Source: Ralstonia sp. 25mfcol4.1
Lineage (GTDB): Bacteria > Pseudomonadota > Gammaproteobacteria > Burkholderiales > Burkholderiaceae
Length of the DNA stretch: 63,412 nt
Direction of reading: 5' to 3'
NCBI RefSeq assembly: GCF_900104095.1
Contig: NZ_FNJO01000017.1
Span: 1 to 63,412, forward strand
Below the pieces are notes generated by a model. The model searched no databases. It had not been told where the DNA came from and saw only the letters and a program-made list of their open reading frames with translations. Shown here in pieces: positions 27,008 through 35,743 of the stretch. The stretch's first letter is position 1, and each line of letters begins with the position of its first letter. The position numbers and the translations under genes were made by a program.

Positions 27008-27035
27008 AGTATAGGCCGTGGGTGGCGAATACAAG
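27008..27035 (-). promoter_or_regulatory. Promoter for the two tiny membrane-protein genes, sigma-S-like -10
   Basis: On the minus strand the -10 reads CTATACT (TATACT at plus 27008-27013). CTATACT is the extended -10 favoured by stationary-phase sigma-S in proteobacteria. A partial -35 (CTTGTA, plus 27030-27035) is 16 bases away. The predicted 5' leader is about 26 bases. Confidence 0.45.
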
Positions 27036-27251
27036 GCCGGAAGCGTCAGGGTTGTCCCGCAATGTTTGAAACGCTTGCAGAGTTTGTTTCCTGAACGACG
27101 GCTGGCGCGCAACAACCGGCTGCTGTCGGGCCGTGCGTGCGCTGCGCCGCGCTGCACAACGTGCCGGGCGGGCTCCCCCACTGCACCTGCCGCGGCCGGT
27201 GTCCTATGCTGGACGCATGATGGCTATCATCGGCCACCAACGGAGGAAGCT

Positions 27252-27755
27252 ATGGAACTTCACATGCATTCGCACCACTACGTGCGCCGTTTGCCCGACT
27301 GGTCTGCCGCCGCAGTATCGGGCCTGGCTGCAGGGGCGTTGCTGATCGTCGTGGAGATGTTCTGGTCGAGCATGGTGGCCGGCGTGCATCCATGGGGCAC
27401 CACGCGGCTGATCGCCGCCATCGTGATGGGCCGCGACGTGCTGCAGACGTCGATGTTCAGTGTCAGCACGGTGGCCGTGGCGCTGATCATCCACTTCGTG
27501 ATCGGCGTTGTGCTGGGCTGTGTGCTGTGCGCCATCATCGCGCCGTTCCAGCTCGATTCGAGCGTCGGCATGTCGATGCTGGTGGGCGCCGCATTCGGGC
27601 TGGTGGTCTACCTGTTCAACTTCCACGTGATGACGGCCGCGTTCCCCTGGTTCATCGACGCGCGGGGCTGGCATACGCTGGTGGGCCACATGATATTCGG
27701 CATGTGCATCGCGCTGTGCTACTGGAAGCTGGAATCACGCGATGTCGTGCACTAG
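27252..27755 (+). CDS. Four-helix integral membrane protein of unknown function
   Basis: A 167-residue protein from ATG 27252 with CGGAGGAAG just upstream. The start MELHMHSHHYVRR is His-rich. Four hydrophobic segments follow (about 22-42, 70-95, 103-125 and 140-160). Conserved-looking polar features are HPWGTTRLIAAIVMGRD after helix 1 and FNFHVMTAAFPWFIDARGWH between helices 3 and 4, so several His and Trp face the membrane boundary. It precedes the caa3 oxidase operon by 291 bases on the same strand and could be an accessory factor, but this is only positional. I recognise no named family. Confidence 0.75.
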   Translation: MELHMHSHHYVRRLPDWSAAAVSGLAAGALLIVVEMFWSSMVAGVHPWGTTRLIAAIVMGRDVLQTSMFSVSTVAVALIIHFVIGVVLGCVLCAIIAPFQLDSSVGMSMLVGAAFGLVVYLFNFHVMTAAFPWFIDARGWHTLVGHMIFGMCIALCYWKLESRDVVH

Positions 27756-28046
27756 ATACATCGCCACGTGATGCAAGGTGTCGTGCGCATGGCATGGCTG
27801 GGAGCCACGGCCCGCATGCGCCGCGGATGGCAGTTGGGACTGGCATGTCCCCACTGCCATTTTTGCTGTGCCGCACGCGAGACACGTCGGGTGCGGACGC
27901 GCGAGTGTCTCCGAACGATACGGCGCGCGTGTCGCCTTGCAGTGGCCTGAACCGATGCACTAGTCTTATTCCACGTGCGTGAACGGGCGCACCCGCCTGC
28001 CCCTGCCTTCCGGCCCGTTCCCTTGCGTGCGTAAGAGGAGGGGGAC

Positions 28047-29213
28047 ATGGCGATCGCGGTCGTGCTCGTCATCATGGTTGCCGCTTCGGTGCTCTTTCAT
28101 TTCCTGAGCCCCTGGTGGCTGACACCGTTGGCGTCCAACTGGAAACAGATGGACGACACGCTCACCATTACCCTCGTCATCACTGGCCTGTTCTTCGTCG
28201 GCATCAATGTGCTGCTGGGGTATATCGTCTGGCGCTTCCGGCATCGCGAGGGTCATCGCGCGGCCTATGAACCCGAAAACCGCCGGCTGGAGCATTGGCT
28301 GATCGGCCTCAGCGCGGTGGGCATCATGGCACTGCTGGCGCCGGGGCTGATTGTCTACGCCGACTATGTCAGGCCGCCGCACGAGGCCATGGCGATGGAG
28401 GTGGTGGGCCAGCAATGGCAATGGGCATTCCGCTTTCCCGGCCGGGGAGGCACGCTCGGCACCTCTGATCCCCGCTTCACCAGCGCTACCAATCCGATGG
28501 GCCTGAATCCGGATGATCCGAACAGCCAGGACGACGTGATCGTGCTCGGTCCGGAAGTGCACCTGCCGTTGAACCGCCCGGTCAAGGTGCTGCTCAGATC
28601 GAAGGATGTGCTCCACGATTTCTACGTGCCGCCGTTCCGAGCGCGCATGAACATGGTGCCCGGCATGGTCACCTCGTTCTGGTTCACGCCCACGCAGGTG
28701 GGCAAGTACGACATCCTGTGCGCGCAGCTCTGCGGCGTGGGGCACTACAACATGCGTGGCCACGTGGTGGTGGAGGAGCCCGCGGCATTCGAGGCCTGGC
28801 TGGCCAAGCAGCAGACCTTCGCGATGACCCAGGCCAAGGCGCCGCAGCCGGCCGCATTGCCGGGTACCGGCGTCGTCCCCGGCGCGGGCGCCAGCGGCAA
28901 CGTCGAGCAGGGGCGGGCGCTGGCCCAGAGCAAGGGTTGCGTGGCCTGCCACAGCATCGACGGCACGCAGGGCGTGGGCCCGTCGTGGAAGGGCCTGTAT
29001 GGCAGCACGCAGACGTTTGCCGATGGCAGCAGTGCCACCGTCGACGACGCCTTCCTGAAGAAGGAAATCGAGGATCCGCAGGCGCGCGTGATCAAAGGCT
29101 TTGGGCCGGTCATGCCGAAGTTGCCCGTGACCGATGCAGAGGTGGCGGCGCTGTCCGCCTATATCCATTCGCTGGGCTCCGGCGCCGGTGCGGCGCCCCA
29201 GGCCGGAAAGTAG
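28047..29213 (+). CDS. coxB: Cytochrome c oxidase subunit II with fused cytochrome c (caa3 type)
   Basis: A 388-residue electron-entry subunit. Two N-terminal helices are followed by a cupredoxin domain with the CuA motif C225-x3-C229-x3-H233-x2-M236 in LCAQLCGVGHYNM, and the preceding ligand His in VLHDFYVPPF. A C-terminal cytochrome c domain carries C-V-A-C-H (298-302) with the axial Met probably in FGPVMPKLP. The ATG at 28047 follows AGGAGGGGG. It heads a five-gene operon: II, I, two subunit III-like proteins and IV, resembling the alternative CoxMNOP oxidases of rhizobia and Cupriavidus. Confidence 0.95.
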   Translation: MAIAVVLVIMVAASVLFHFLSPWWLTPLASNWKQMDDTLTITLVITGLFFVGINVLLGYIVWRFRHREGHRAAYEPENRRLEHWLIGLSAVGIMALLAPGLIVYADYVRPPHEAMAMEVVGQQWQWAFRFPGRGGTLGTSDPRFTSATNPMGLNPDDPNSQDDVIVLGPEVHLPLNRPVKVLLRSKDVLHDFYVPPFRARMNMVPGMVTSFWFTPTQVGKYDILCAQLCGVGHYNMRGHVVVEEPAAFEAWLAKQQTFAMTQAKAPQPAALPGTGVVPGAGASGNVEQGRALAQSKGCVACHSIDGTQGVGPSWKGLYGSTQTFADGSSATVDDAFLKKEIEDPQARVIKGFGPVMPKLPVTDAEVAALSAYIHSLGSGAGAAPQAGK

Positions 29214-29227
29214 GCAAGGAGGACACG

Positions 29228-30985
29228 ATGGCCTATGCCGACGACGCCAACCATCACGGCCCGCAGAGCTTCTGGATGCGCTACATCTGGAGCCAGGACC
29301 ACAAGGTGATTGCCGTGCAATACACGCTGGTGGCCATCTTCGTGGGGCTGGTCGGCGTGGCGCTGTCGAACCTGATGCGAATGCAGCTGGGGTTTCCGGG
29401 GAAGTTCGAGTTCATCGACGCCAACCGCTATTACCAGTTCGTCACCATGCACGGCATGATCATGGTGATCTACCTGCTGACGGCACTGTTCCTTGGCGGC
29501 TTCGGCAATTACCTGATTCCGCTGATGGTAGGCGCGCGCGACATGGTGTTTCCGTTCCTGAACATGCTCAGCTTCTGGGTCTACTTCCTGTCGGTGATCG
29601 TGCTGCTGACCAGCTTCTTCGTGCCCGGCGGGCCCACTGGCGCGGGCTGGACGCTGTATCCGCCGCAGGCGATCCTGCCGGGCACGCCGGGGCATGACTG
29701 GGGCATCATCCTGATGCTGGTGTCGCTGCTGATCTTCATTGTCGCCGCCACCATGGGCGGCCTGAACTATGTGACCACCGTGCTGCAGGCGCGTACCGAG
29801 GGCATGACGATGTTGCGCATGCCGCTGGCCGTGTGGGGCATCTTCATGGCCACCATCCTGGCACTGCTGGCGTTCCCCGCGCTGTTTGTCTCCGGGGTGA
29901 TGATGCTGCTCGACAAGACGCTGGGCACGAGCTTTTTCATGCCGGCCATGGTATCGATGGGCCAGCAGCTCAACTACAAGGGCGGCAGCCCGTTGCTGTT
30001 TCAGCACCTGTTCTGGTTCTTCGGCCATCCCGAGGTGTATATCGTGGCGCTGCCGGCGTTCGGCATCGTCTCAGACCTGGTCAGCGTGCATTCGCGCAAG
30101 AGCATCTTCGGCTACCGGACGATGGTCTGGGCCATCCTGGCGATCGGCCTGCTGTCCGTGGTGGTCTGGGCGCACCACATGTTCGTGAGCGGCATGAATC
30201 CGTACTTCGGCTTCTTCTTCGCCACGACCACGCTGATCATCGCCGTGCCAACGGCAATCAAGGTGTACAACTGGGTCATCACGCTGTGGCGCGGCGACAT
30301 CCATTTCTCGGTGCCGATGCTGTTCGCCATCGCGTTCATCAGTACCTTCGTGATTGGCGGGCTGACCGGGCTGTTCCTTGGCAACGTCAGCGTCGACATA
30401 CCGCTTTCCAACACCTATTTCGTGGTGGCGCACTTCCATATGGTGATGGGCGTGTCGCCGATCCTGGTGGTGTTCGGCGGCATCTACCACTGGTATCCGA
30501 AGGTGACCGGGCGCATGCTCAACGACACCATGGGCCGTATCCATTTCTGGGTGACGTTCGTGGGCACCTATGCGATCTTCTTCCCGATGCACTACCTGGG
30601 CATCATGGGCATGCCGCGCCGCTACTACGCCTGGGACAACTACAGCTTCATCCCTGAATCGGCGCATACGATGAACATGTATATCTCCATCGCGGCCTTC
30701 GTGGTGGCGGCGGCCCAGCTGCTGTTCGTCTTCAACCTGTTCTGGAGCCTGCGGCGCGGGCAGGCGTCCGGCCCCAATCCCTGGCGCGCGGCGTCGCTGG
30801 AATGGCAGACGCCGCAGACGCCCCCCGTGCATGGCAACTGGGGGCCGCATCTGCCCGTGGTGTACCGCTGGGCCTATGCGTACAGCGTGCCGGGTGCCAG
30901 CGAAGACTTCATCGCGCAGAACGCGCCACCCGATGCGGGCGGCCCCGAGCCTGAGCCGCATCCCAGCCGGGGAGCCGTGGCATGA
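29228..30985 (+). CDS. coxA: Cytochrome c oxidase subunit I
   Basis: The 585-residue catalytic heme-copper subunit, reducing O2 to water and pumping protons. The ATG at 29228 follows AAGGAGG. The A1-type signature is present: H267-P-E-V-Y271 (CuB ligand, the proton-channel Glu and the cross-linked Tyr). The CuB pair H316-H317 is in VVWAHHMFVSG. The high-spin and low-spin heme ligands are in FVVAHFHMVMG, and an early heme ligand is in TMHGMIMVIY. Twelve or more helices are predicted. The C-terminus is hydrophilic and Pro-rich. The stop overlaps the next gene (ATGA). Confidence 0.97.
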   Translation: MAYADDANHHGPQSFWMRYIWSQDHKVIAVQYTLVAIFVGLVGVALSNLMRMQLGFPGKFEFIDANRYYQFVTMHGMIMVIYLLTALFLGGFGNYLIPLMVGARDMVFPFLNMLSFWVYFLSVIVLLTSFFVPGGPTGAGWTLYPPQAILPGTPGHDWGIILMLVSLLIFIVAATMGGLNYVTTVLQARTEGMTMLRMPLAVWGIFMATILALLAFPALFVSGVMMLLDKTLGTSFFMPAMVSMGQQLNYKGGSPLLFQHLFWFFGHPEVYIVALPAFGIVSDLVSVHSRKSIFGYRTMVWAILAIGLLSVVVWAHHMFVSGMNPYFGFFFATTTLIIAVPTAIKVYNWVITLWRGDIHFSVPMLFAIAFISTFVIGGLTGLFLGNVSVDIPLSNTYFVVAHFHMVMGVSPILVVFGGIYHWYPKVTGRMLNDTMGRIHFWVTFVGTYAIFFPMHYLGIMGMPRRYYAWDNYSFIPESAHTMNMYISIAAFVVAAAQLLFVFNLFWSLRRGQASGPNPWRAASLEWQTPQTPPVHGNWGPHLPVVYRWAYAYSVPGASEDFIAQNAPPDAGGPEPEPHPSRGAVA

Positions 30986-31647
30986 ATGCCGATCCGATCG
31001 CAGCCGACCCGGGTGCCGGCGTTTTTCGCGTATCGCCCGATTCGCCCGGCAGTGGCGCGGGCGGCGGCGCGATGCACGGTCACGGCCAGCGTGCACCGGG
31101 CAGCACGGGCCTGTGGGTCTTCATGGGCGTGGTGACCGCGTTGTTCACGCTGTTCCTGGCGGCCTACGTCATGCGCATGGACAGCCCGGACTGGCGTCGG
31201 ATTGCATTGCCGTGGCAGGTCTGGCTGTCAACGGGCCTGCTTGCGATGGCCAGCGCGGCGATGGCGGTGGCATCGCGTGCTGCCAGGACAGGCCGGATGG
31301 CGCGTGCGCGCGGGGCGCTGCGTCTGGGCGGACTCGGCGCGCTGGCGTTCGTGGCGTCGCAGCTTTGGGCGTGGGCGGCGCTGTATGCCGCGCATGTGGT
31401 GCCGGCCAGCAATCCCGCCGGCAGCTTTTTCTACCTGTTGACGGCCATGCACGGTCTTCACATGATCGGCGGGCTCGTGGGCTTTGCATTCGTGGCGTTC
31501 GATCGCGGCAGCGGCATGCGCACGCAGGTGCGCATCGGCCTTTGCGCCCGGTACTGGCACTTTCTGTTGGGCGTATGGATCGTGCTGCTGGCCGCGCTGG
31601 CCTGGTTGACGCCCGAGCTCGTCAACTACATCTGCGGCCGGGGATGA
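30982..31647 (+). CDS. Cytochrome c oxidase subunit III-like protein
   Basis: A 221-residue membrane protein whose start overlaps coxA by 4 bases. After a 40-residue Gly/His-rich leader come five hydrophobic helices. Subunit III blocks are visible: GLWVFMGVVTALFTLFLAAY and TAMHGLHMIGGLVGFAFVAF, then ARYWHFLLGVWIVLLAALAW. It differs clearly from the second subunit III encoded next. Paired III-like genes occur in CoxMNOP-type operons (CoxO and CoxP), where both are thought to stabilise the oxidase and its proton uptake. Confidence 0.85.
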   Translation: MNADPIAADPGAGVFRVSPDSPGSGAGGGAMHGHGQRAPGSTGLWVFMGVVTALFTLFLAAYVMRMDSPDWRRIALPWQVWLSTGLLAMASAAMAVASRAARTGRMARARGALRLGGLGALAFVASQLWAWAALYAAHVVPASNPAGSFFYLLTAMHGLHMIGGLVGFAFVAFDRGSGMRTQVRIGLCARYWHFLLGVWIVLLAALAWLTPELVNYICGRG

Positions 31648-31660
31648 GGGAGGTACACCG

Positions 31661-32359
31661 ATGAGTTCACAACTCTCCACCCCGGCGGCGTCGCCGCACG
31701 ATCATCCGCCGGGCGGCCTGCGTGGCCTGGTCGCCGACTGGTCTTCGGACCAGCGCGCGTTCAAGGTCTCGTGGGGCAAGGCGATGATGTGGATCTTCCT
31801 GCTGTCCGACACCTTCGTCTTCAGTTGCTTCCTGACCGGCTACATGACCGTGCGGATGTCCACCACGGTGGCGTGGCCGAACGTCAGCGAAGTGTTCGCC
31901 ATCGAGATCGGCGGCCGGCCTGTGCCATTGCTGCTGATTGCCATCATGACGTTCACGCTCATCACCAGCAGCGGCACGATGGCCATGGCCGTCAACTGCG
32001 CCTATCGCCGGGACCGCATGAACTGCGCCAAGCTGATGTTCGTGACCGCGTGGCTGGGAGAGGTCTTCGTCTGCATGCAGGCGTTCGAATGGACCAAGCT
32101 GATCGTCGTGGAGGGGGTACGGCCCTGGGGCAACCCGCTGGGCGCCGCGCAGTTCGGGTCGGTTTTCTTCACGGTCACGGGCTTTCACGGCTTTCACGTG
32201 ACGTGCGGCGTGATCTACCTGCTGGTCATCGCCAGCAAGGTGCTGCGCGGCCACTACGACATCAGCGGCAACTACCAGGCCGTGGAGATCGCCGGCCTGT
32301 ACTGGCACTTCGTGGATCTGGTCTGGGTCTTCATCTTCGCGCTGTTCTACCTGTGGTGA
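31661..32359 (+). CDS. coxC: Cytochrome c oxidase subunit III
   Basis: A 232-residue protein with five to six helices. Subunit III hallmarks are WGKAMMWIFLLSDTFVFSCF near the N-terminus, the helix pair with FTVTGFHGFHVTCGVIYLL, and the terminal block GLYWHFVDLVWVFIFALFYL. The His-rich TGFHGFHV block is close to that of mitochondrial and Paracoccus subunit III, unlike the preceding protein. It starts 13 bases after that gene and is followed 8 bases later by subunit IV. Confidence 0.92.
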   Translation: MSSQLSTPAASPHDHPPGGLRGLVADWSSDQRAFKVSWGKAMMWIFLLSDTFVFSCFLTGYMTVRMSTTVAWPNVSEVFAIEIGGRPVPLLLIAIMTFTLITSSGTMAMAVNCAYRRDRMNCAKLMFVTAWLGEVFVCMQAFEWTKLIVVEGVRPWGNPLGAAQFGSVFFTVTGFHGFHVTCGVIYLLVIASKVLRGHYDISGNYQAVEIAGLYWHFVDLVWVFIFALFYLW

Positions 32360-32367
32360 GACGCATC

Positions 32368-32724
32368 ATGGCATCGACTTCAACCCAAGCGGCACCGCAT
32401 GCCGAACCGGCCCAGGAGCACGGCGGCCAGTCGCATTCGATCGGGCTATACCTGAAGGTCTGGGTGCTGCTGTTCGTGCTGTCCACCATGTCGTACATGG
32501 TGGATTACTTCCGCCTGACCGGCTACCTGCGCTGGTTCCTGATCCTGCTGTTCATGGTGCTGAAGGCCGGGCTGATCATTGCCGTGTTCATGCACATGGC
32601 ATGGGAACGGATGGCCCTGATCTGCGCGATCCTGCTGCCCCCGCTGTGCCTGCTGGTGCTGGTATGGCTCATGGCCGCGGAAGCGGATTACACTTTCCTG
32701 ACACGCGGCGTGTTTTTCCGTTAG
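32368..32724 (+). CDS. Cytochrome c oxidase subunit IV family protein
   Basis: A 118-residue protein with a His/Gln-rich leader and three hydrophobic helices: LKVWVLLFVLSTMSYMVDYF, WFLILLFMVLKAGLIIAVFM and LICAILLPPLCLLVLVWLMA. The motif KAGLIIAVFMHM is typical of prokaryotic subunit IV (CyoD/COX4-pro). It is the last gene of the oxidase operon. The ribosome site is weak, consistent with coupling to the gene 8 bases upstream. Confidence 0.88.
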   Translation: MASTSTQAAPHAEPAQEHGGQSHSIGLYLKVWVLLFVLSTMSYMVDYFRLTGYLRWFLILLFMVLKAGLIIAVFMHMAWERMALICAILLPPLCLLVLVWLMAAEADYTFLTRGVFFR

Positions 32725-32776
32725 CGTCTCCATGCTGGCGGCGGGCGCCGCGATGTTTCCACCACGGACCTCGCCC

Positions 32777-33967
32777 ATGCACGCCGTCACCGAAAGCATC
32801 CTGCTCTACAACCATGGCCGCGACCCAGACCGGGTGACCATGAAGCTGGCCGCCATCGCCGCGGAGCCGTTCGCATTCTTCCGGGGCACCAACCATCTCT
32901 ACGCGGCGTCGCTGCGGGCCGAGATCGGGCTGGATGCGCCCCGCACCTATGTCTGCGGCGACCTGCACGTGGAGAATTTCGGATCGTTCAAGGGCGACAA
33001 CGGGCTGGTGTACTTCGACCTGAACGATTTCGACGACGCGCTGGTGGCCCCCTTCACCGTGGACGCCGTGCGCATGCTGTCGAGCGTGCTGGTGGCCGGG
33101 CACCAATACGGGCTGTCCGAAGCGGATGCCCGCATGGCCTGCGCCAACATGCTGGGCGAATATACCCATACGTTGCGCACCGGCAAGCCGCGCTGGATCG
33201 AGCGTGCGACCGCGACCGGGCTGGTGGCCACGCTGCTGCGGCAGGTGAAGCGCCGCCGGCGCGGCGCGCTGCTGGCGGCGCGCACCACGCTGCGTGGCGG
33301 GCGCAGGCGACTCAACCTTGACCGTCGGGCGCTGCATGCCGGGCGCGACGGGCGAGAGCGCGCCTCGCATATCCTGACCATCTACTCTCAGCAGGAGCAT
33401 CACGGCCATCGCTTTGTCGCTGAAGATGCCGCCCGCCGGGTGGCCGGCGTGGGCAGCCTGGGGCTGGAACGCTACGTCGTGCTGGCGCACGACACGCAAT
33501 TCCCCGCGTCGCAACGACTCATCGATATCAAGCGATCTGCGCCCAGCGCCTGGTTCGATACGCAGCACCAGCCGCACTGGAGCAGCGACGCCCAGCGCGT
33601 GGTGACGACCCAGCAGATCATGCAGGCAGCCTCGCCGGCGCTGCTGTCGTATGTCGCGCTTGGCAGGCGCGAGTCGTTTGTCGTCAAAAGCCTGCAGCCA
33701 ACCACCGATCGCGTGGACCTGGCGCATTGCCGTGACAAGGCGGCATTGGCCGATGTGCTGGGCTGCATGGCGCGTGCGGCAGCCTGGGCCCATCTGCGTG
33801 GCTGCGGCCATCAGGCGGCGGATCGGATCGAAAAACTGCAGGATTACGCCGCGGGCGGGCGCTGGCAGTCGATGGCGCTACGGCTGGCCCGGCACGGGCG
33901 CGACGTTTCGCTGGCGCAGTGGAAGACGTATGCGGAGGACTACCGGAAGGCCAGGGGCGGAAAGTAG
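32777..33967 (+). CDS. DUF2252 family protein (kinase-like fold)
   Basis: A 396-residue cytoplasmic protein. Starts at 32732, 32753 and 32777 are all possible; 32777 gives the family-like N-terminus ILLYNHGRDPDRVTMKLAAI. Signature blocks are PFAFFRGTNHLYA, YVCGDLHVENFGSF and VYFDLNDFDDALVAPF. These place the G-D-x-H-x-x-N and D-x-N-D-F-D elements reminiscent of aminoglycoside-phosphotransferase-like kinases. Family function is unknown. It follows the oxidase operon by 52 bases and may be read from it. The ribosome site is poor for every start. Confidence 0.85.
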   Translation: MHAVTESILLYNHGRDPDRVTMKLAAIAAEPFAFFRGTNHLYAASLRAEIGLDAPRTYVCGDLHVENFGSFKGDNGLVYFDLNDFDDALVAPFTVDAVRMLSSVLVAGHQYGLSEADARMACANMLGEYTHTLRTGKPRWIERATATGLVATLLRQVKRRRRGALLAARTTLRGGRRRLNLDRRALHAGRDGRERASHILTIYSQQEHHGHRFVAEDAARRVAGVGSLGLERYVVLAHDTQFPASQRLIDIKRSAPSAWFDTQHQPHWSSDAQRVVTTQQIMQAASPALLSYVALGRRESFVVKSLQPTTDRVDLAHCRDKAALADVLGCMARAAAWAHLRGCGHQAADRIEKLQDYAAGGRWQSMALRLARHGRDVSLAQWKTYAEDYRKARGGK

Positions 33968-34022
33968 GGCCGAGGGGCGAAGATCGACAGGCGGGAGACC
34001 GGCAAGGACAAGGCGGGAGTGA

Positions 34023-34045
34023 CCCCTCTCCCGGCGGGAGAGGGG
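34023..34045. repeat. Perfect short hairpin between convergent genes
   Basis: CCCCTCTCCC (34023-34032) pairs with 34036-34045 around a 3-base loop. It lies between the convergent DUF2252 and dehydrogenase genes, 12 bases before the latter's stop. There is no T-run, so it may be an intergenic repeat of the kind scattered through Burkholderiaceae genomes or a weak terminator. Confidence 0.5.
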
Positions 34046-34057
34046 CGGGGATGTCGC

Positions 34058-35488
34058 TTAGACCTGCGTAATAAACTTCGTCACCAGGTAGCCGTCGAAG
34101 GTTTCCTGGCCACCTTCGCTGCCGATGCCGGAGTCCTTGATGCCGCCGAACGGCGTTTCAGACAGCGCCATGCCGAAGTGGTTGATGTTGACCATGCCGG
34201 CTTCCAGGCCGTTCGATACCTGGTGGGCCGTCTTCAGCGAGTTCGTGAACACGTACGAGGCCAGGCCGAACGGCAGGCTGTTGGCGCGGCGCAGCACTTC
34301 CTCGGTGTCCTTGAAGCGTGTCACGGGCGCCACCGGGCCGAACGGCTCGTCCACCATCAGCTTGGCGTCGTCGGGCAGGTCGGTCACCACGGTTGGGGCA
34401 AAAAAGAAGCCCTTGTCGCCGATGCGCGCGCCGCCAGCGACGATCTTGCCGCCACGGTGATTGGCGTCGTCGAGGAACTGCTCCATCGATGCGATGCGGC
34501 GCTCGTGGGCCAGCGGGCCCATCTGCGTGCCGTCGTCCAGGCCGTTGCCGACCTTGATCGATCCGATCACCTCGGTGAAGCGCGCCAGGAAGCGGTCATA
34601 TGCCTTTTCCTGGACGTAGAAGCGCGTCGGGGACACGCACACCTGGCCGGCGTTGCGCAGCTTGAAGCGGGCCAGCATCTCGGCGGCCGGCTCGATGTCG
34701 GCGTCATCGAACACCAGCACCGGCGAATGACCGCCCAGTTCCATCGTCACGCGCTTCATGTGGGCGCCGGCCATGGCCGCCAGCTGCTTGCCCACCGGTA
34801 CCGAGCCCGTGAACGAGATCTTCCGCACGATCGGCGACTCGATCAGGTAAGTGGACACTTCGCTCGGCACGCCCCAGACGATGTTCAGCACGCCCGGGGG
34901 CAGGCCTGCATCGTGGAACAGCCGCGCCAGCGCCACCACGGCGCTGGGCGAATCTTCGGGGCCCTTCAGGATCAGCGTGCAACCGGCGCCGATGGCTGCC
35001 ACGATCTTGCGGATGGCCTGGTTGAACGGAAAGTTCCAGGGCGTGAACGCGGCGCAGACGCCAATCGGTTCGCGCACCACGATCTGGCGCACATTGGGGT
35101 TGCGCGGCGGAATCACGCGGCCGTAGATGCGCCGGCATTCCTCGGCGTGCCATTCGGCGTGTTCGGCGCAGATGGTCACTTCGGCCACGGCTTCGGCCAG
35201 CGGCTTGCCCTGGTCCAGCGTGATATCGCGGCCGATTTCCTTGGCGCGGGTGCGGGTCAGTTCCGCCACCCGGCGCAGAATGGCGGAGCGTTCCAGCGGC
35301 GACGTCTTCTTCCACGTCTCGAAGGCACGCTGCGCGGCGGCCAGCGCGCGGTCCAGGTCGGCCTTGCTGGCATGGGGCAGCTTGCCCAGCAGCTCCTGAG
35401 TGGCCGGGTTGATGACGTCCTGCTCGCGCCGGTCGCCTCCCTTGACAAATTCTCCATCGATGTAGAGCGCGAGATCCTGGTACGCCAT
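34058..35488 (-). CDS. NAD(P)-dependent aldehyde dehydrogenase, succinate-semialdehyde type
   Basis: A 476-residue oxidoreductase of the ALDH superfamily. The ATG at 35488 follows CAGGAGA. Catalytic residues are Glu250 in VTMELGGHSP and Cys284 in NAGQVCVSPTR. The cofactor loop FTPWNFPFNQ and the FTGSVPVGKQ turn are intact. The sequence best resembles NAD-dependent succinate-semialdehyde dehydrogenases, which finish GABA breakdown to succinate, but related glutarate-, glycolaldehyde- or other semialdehyde activities cannot be excluded. The gene stands alone. Confidence 0.9.
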   Translation of the reverse strand: MAYQDLALYIDGEFVKGGDRREQDVINPATQELLGKLPHASKADLDRALAAAQRAFETWKKTSPLERSAILRRVAELTRTRAKEIGRDITLDQGKPLAEAVAEVTICAEHAEWHAEECRRIYGRVIPPRNPNVRQIVVREPIGVCAAFTPWNFPFNQAIRKIVAAIGAGCTLILKGPEDSPSAVVALARLFHDAGLPPGVLNIVWGVPSEVSTYLIESPIVRKISFTGSVPVGKQLAAMAGAHMKRVTMELGGHSPVLVFDDADIEPAAEMLARFKLRNAGQVCVSPTRFYVQEKAYDRFLARFTEVIGSIKVGNGLDDGTQMGPLAHERRIASMEQFLDDANHRGGKIVAGGARIGDKGFFFAPTVVTDLPDDAKLMVDEPFGPVAPVTRFKDTEEVLRRANSLPFGLASYVFTNSLKTAHQVSNGLEAGMVNINHFGMALSETPFGGIKDSGIGSEGGQETFDGYLVTKFITQV

Positions 35489-35743
35489 GCGAGTCTCCTG
35501 TACAGGTTTGGACGGCCGGCCGGCGGCCGCGAACGATCGGTCGGAAAGCCGCAAGCTTAACGCGTCGCGGCGGAATTCGCATGGAGATCATCGGTGGTCG
35601 ATAATCGCCCGGTGCGTGCCAACGCAACGCCGGTGGCACGGCGGCCGGCGCCGATCTAGACTGGCGGGTCCGTTGCCGGCTGCGACTCATCCAACCCCGC
35701 CGCGCTGTCGCTTTTGCTGCAGCGCGCAAGAACCAACTTCCCT

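Noticed and set aside
34019..35560. A 513-codon plus-strand frame opposite the aldehyde dehydrogenase
   Set aside because: The minus strand encodes an intact ALDH with catalytic Glu and Cys; the plus frame is low-complexity shadow.
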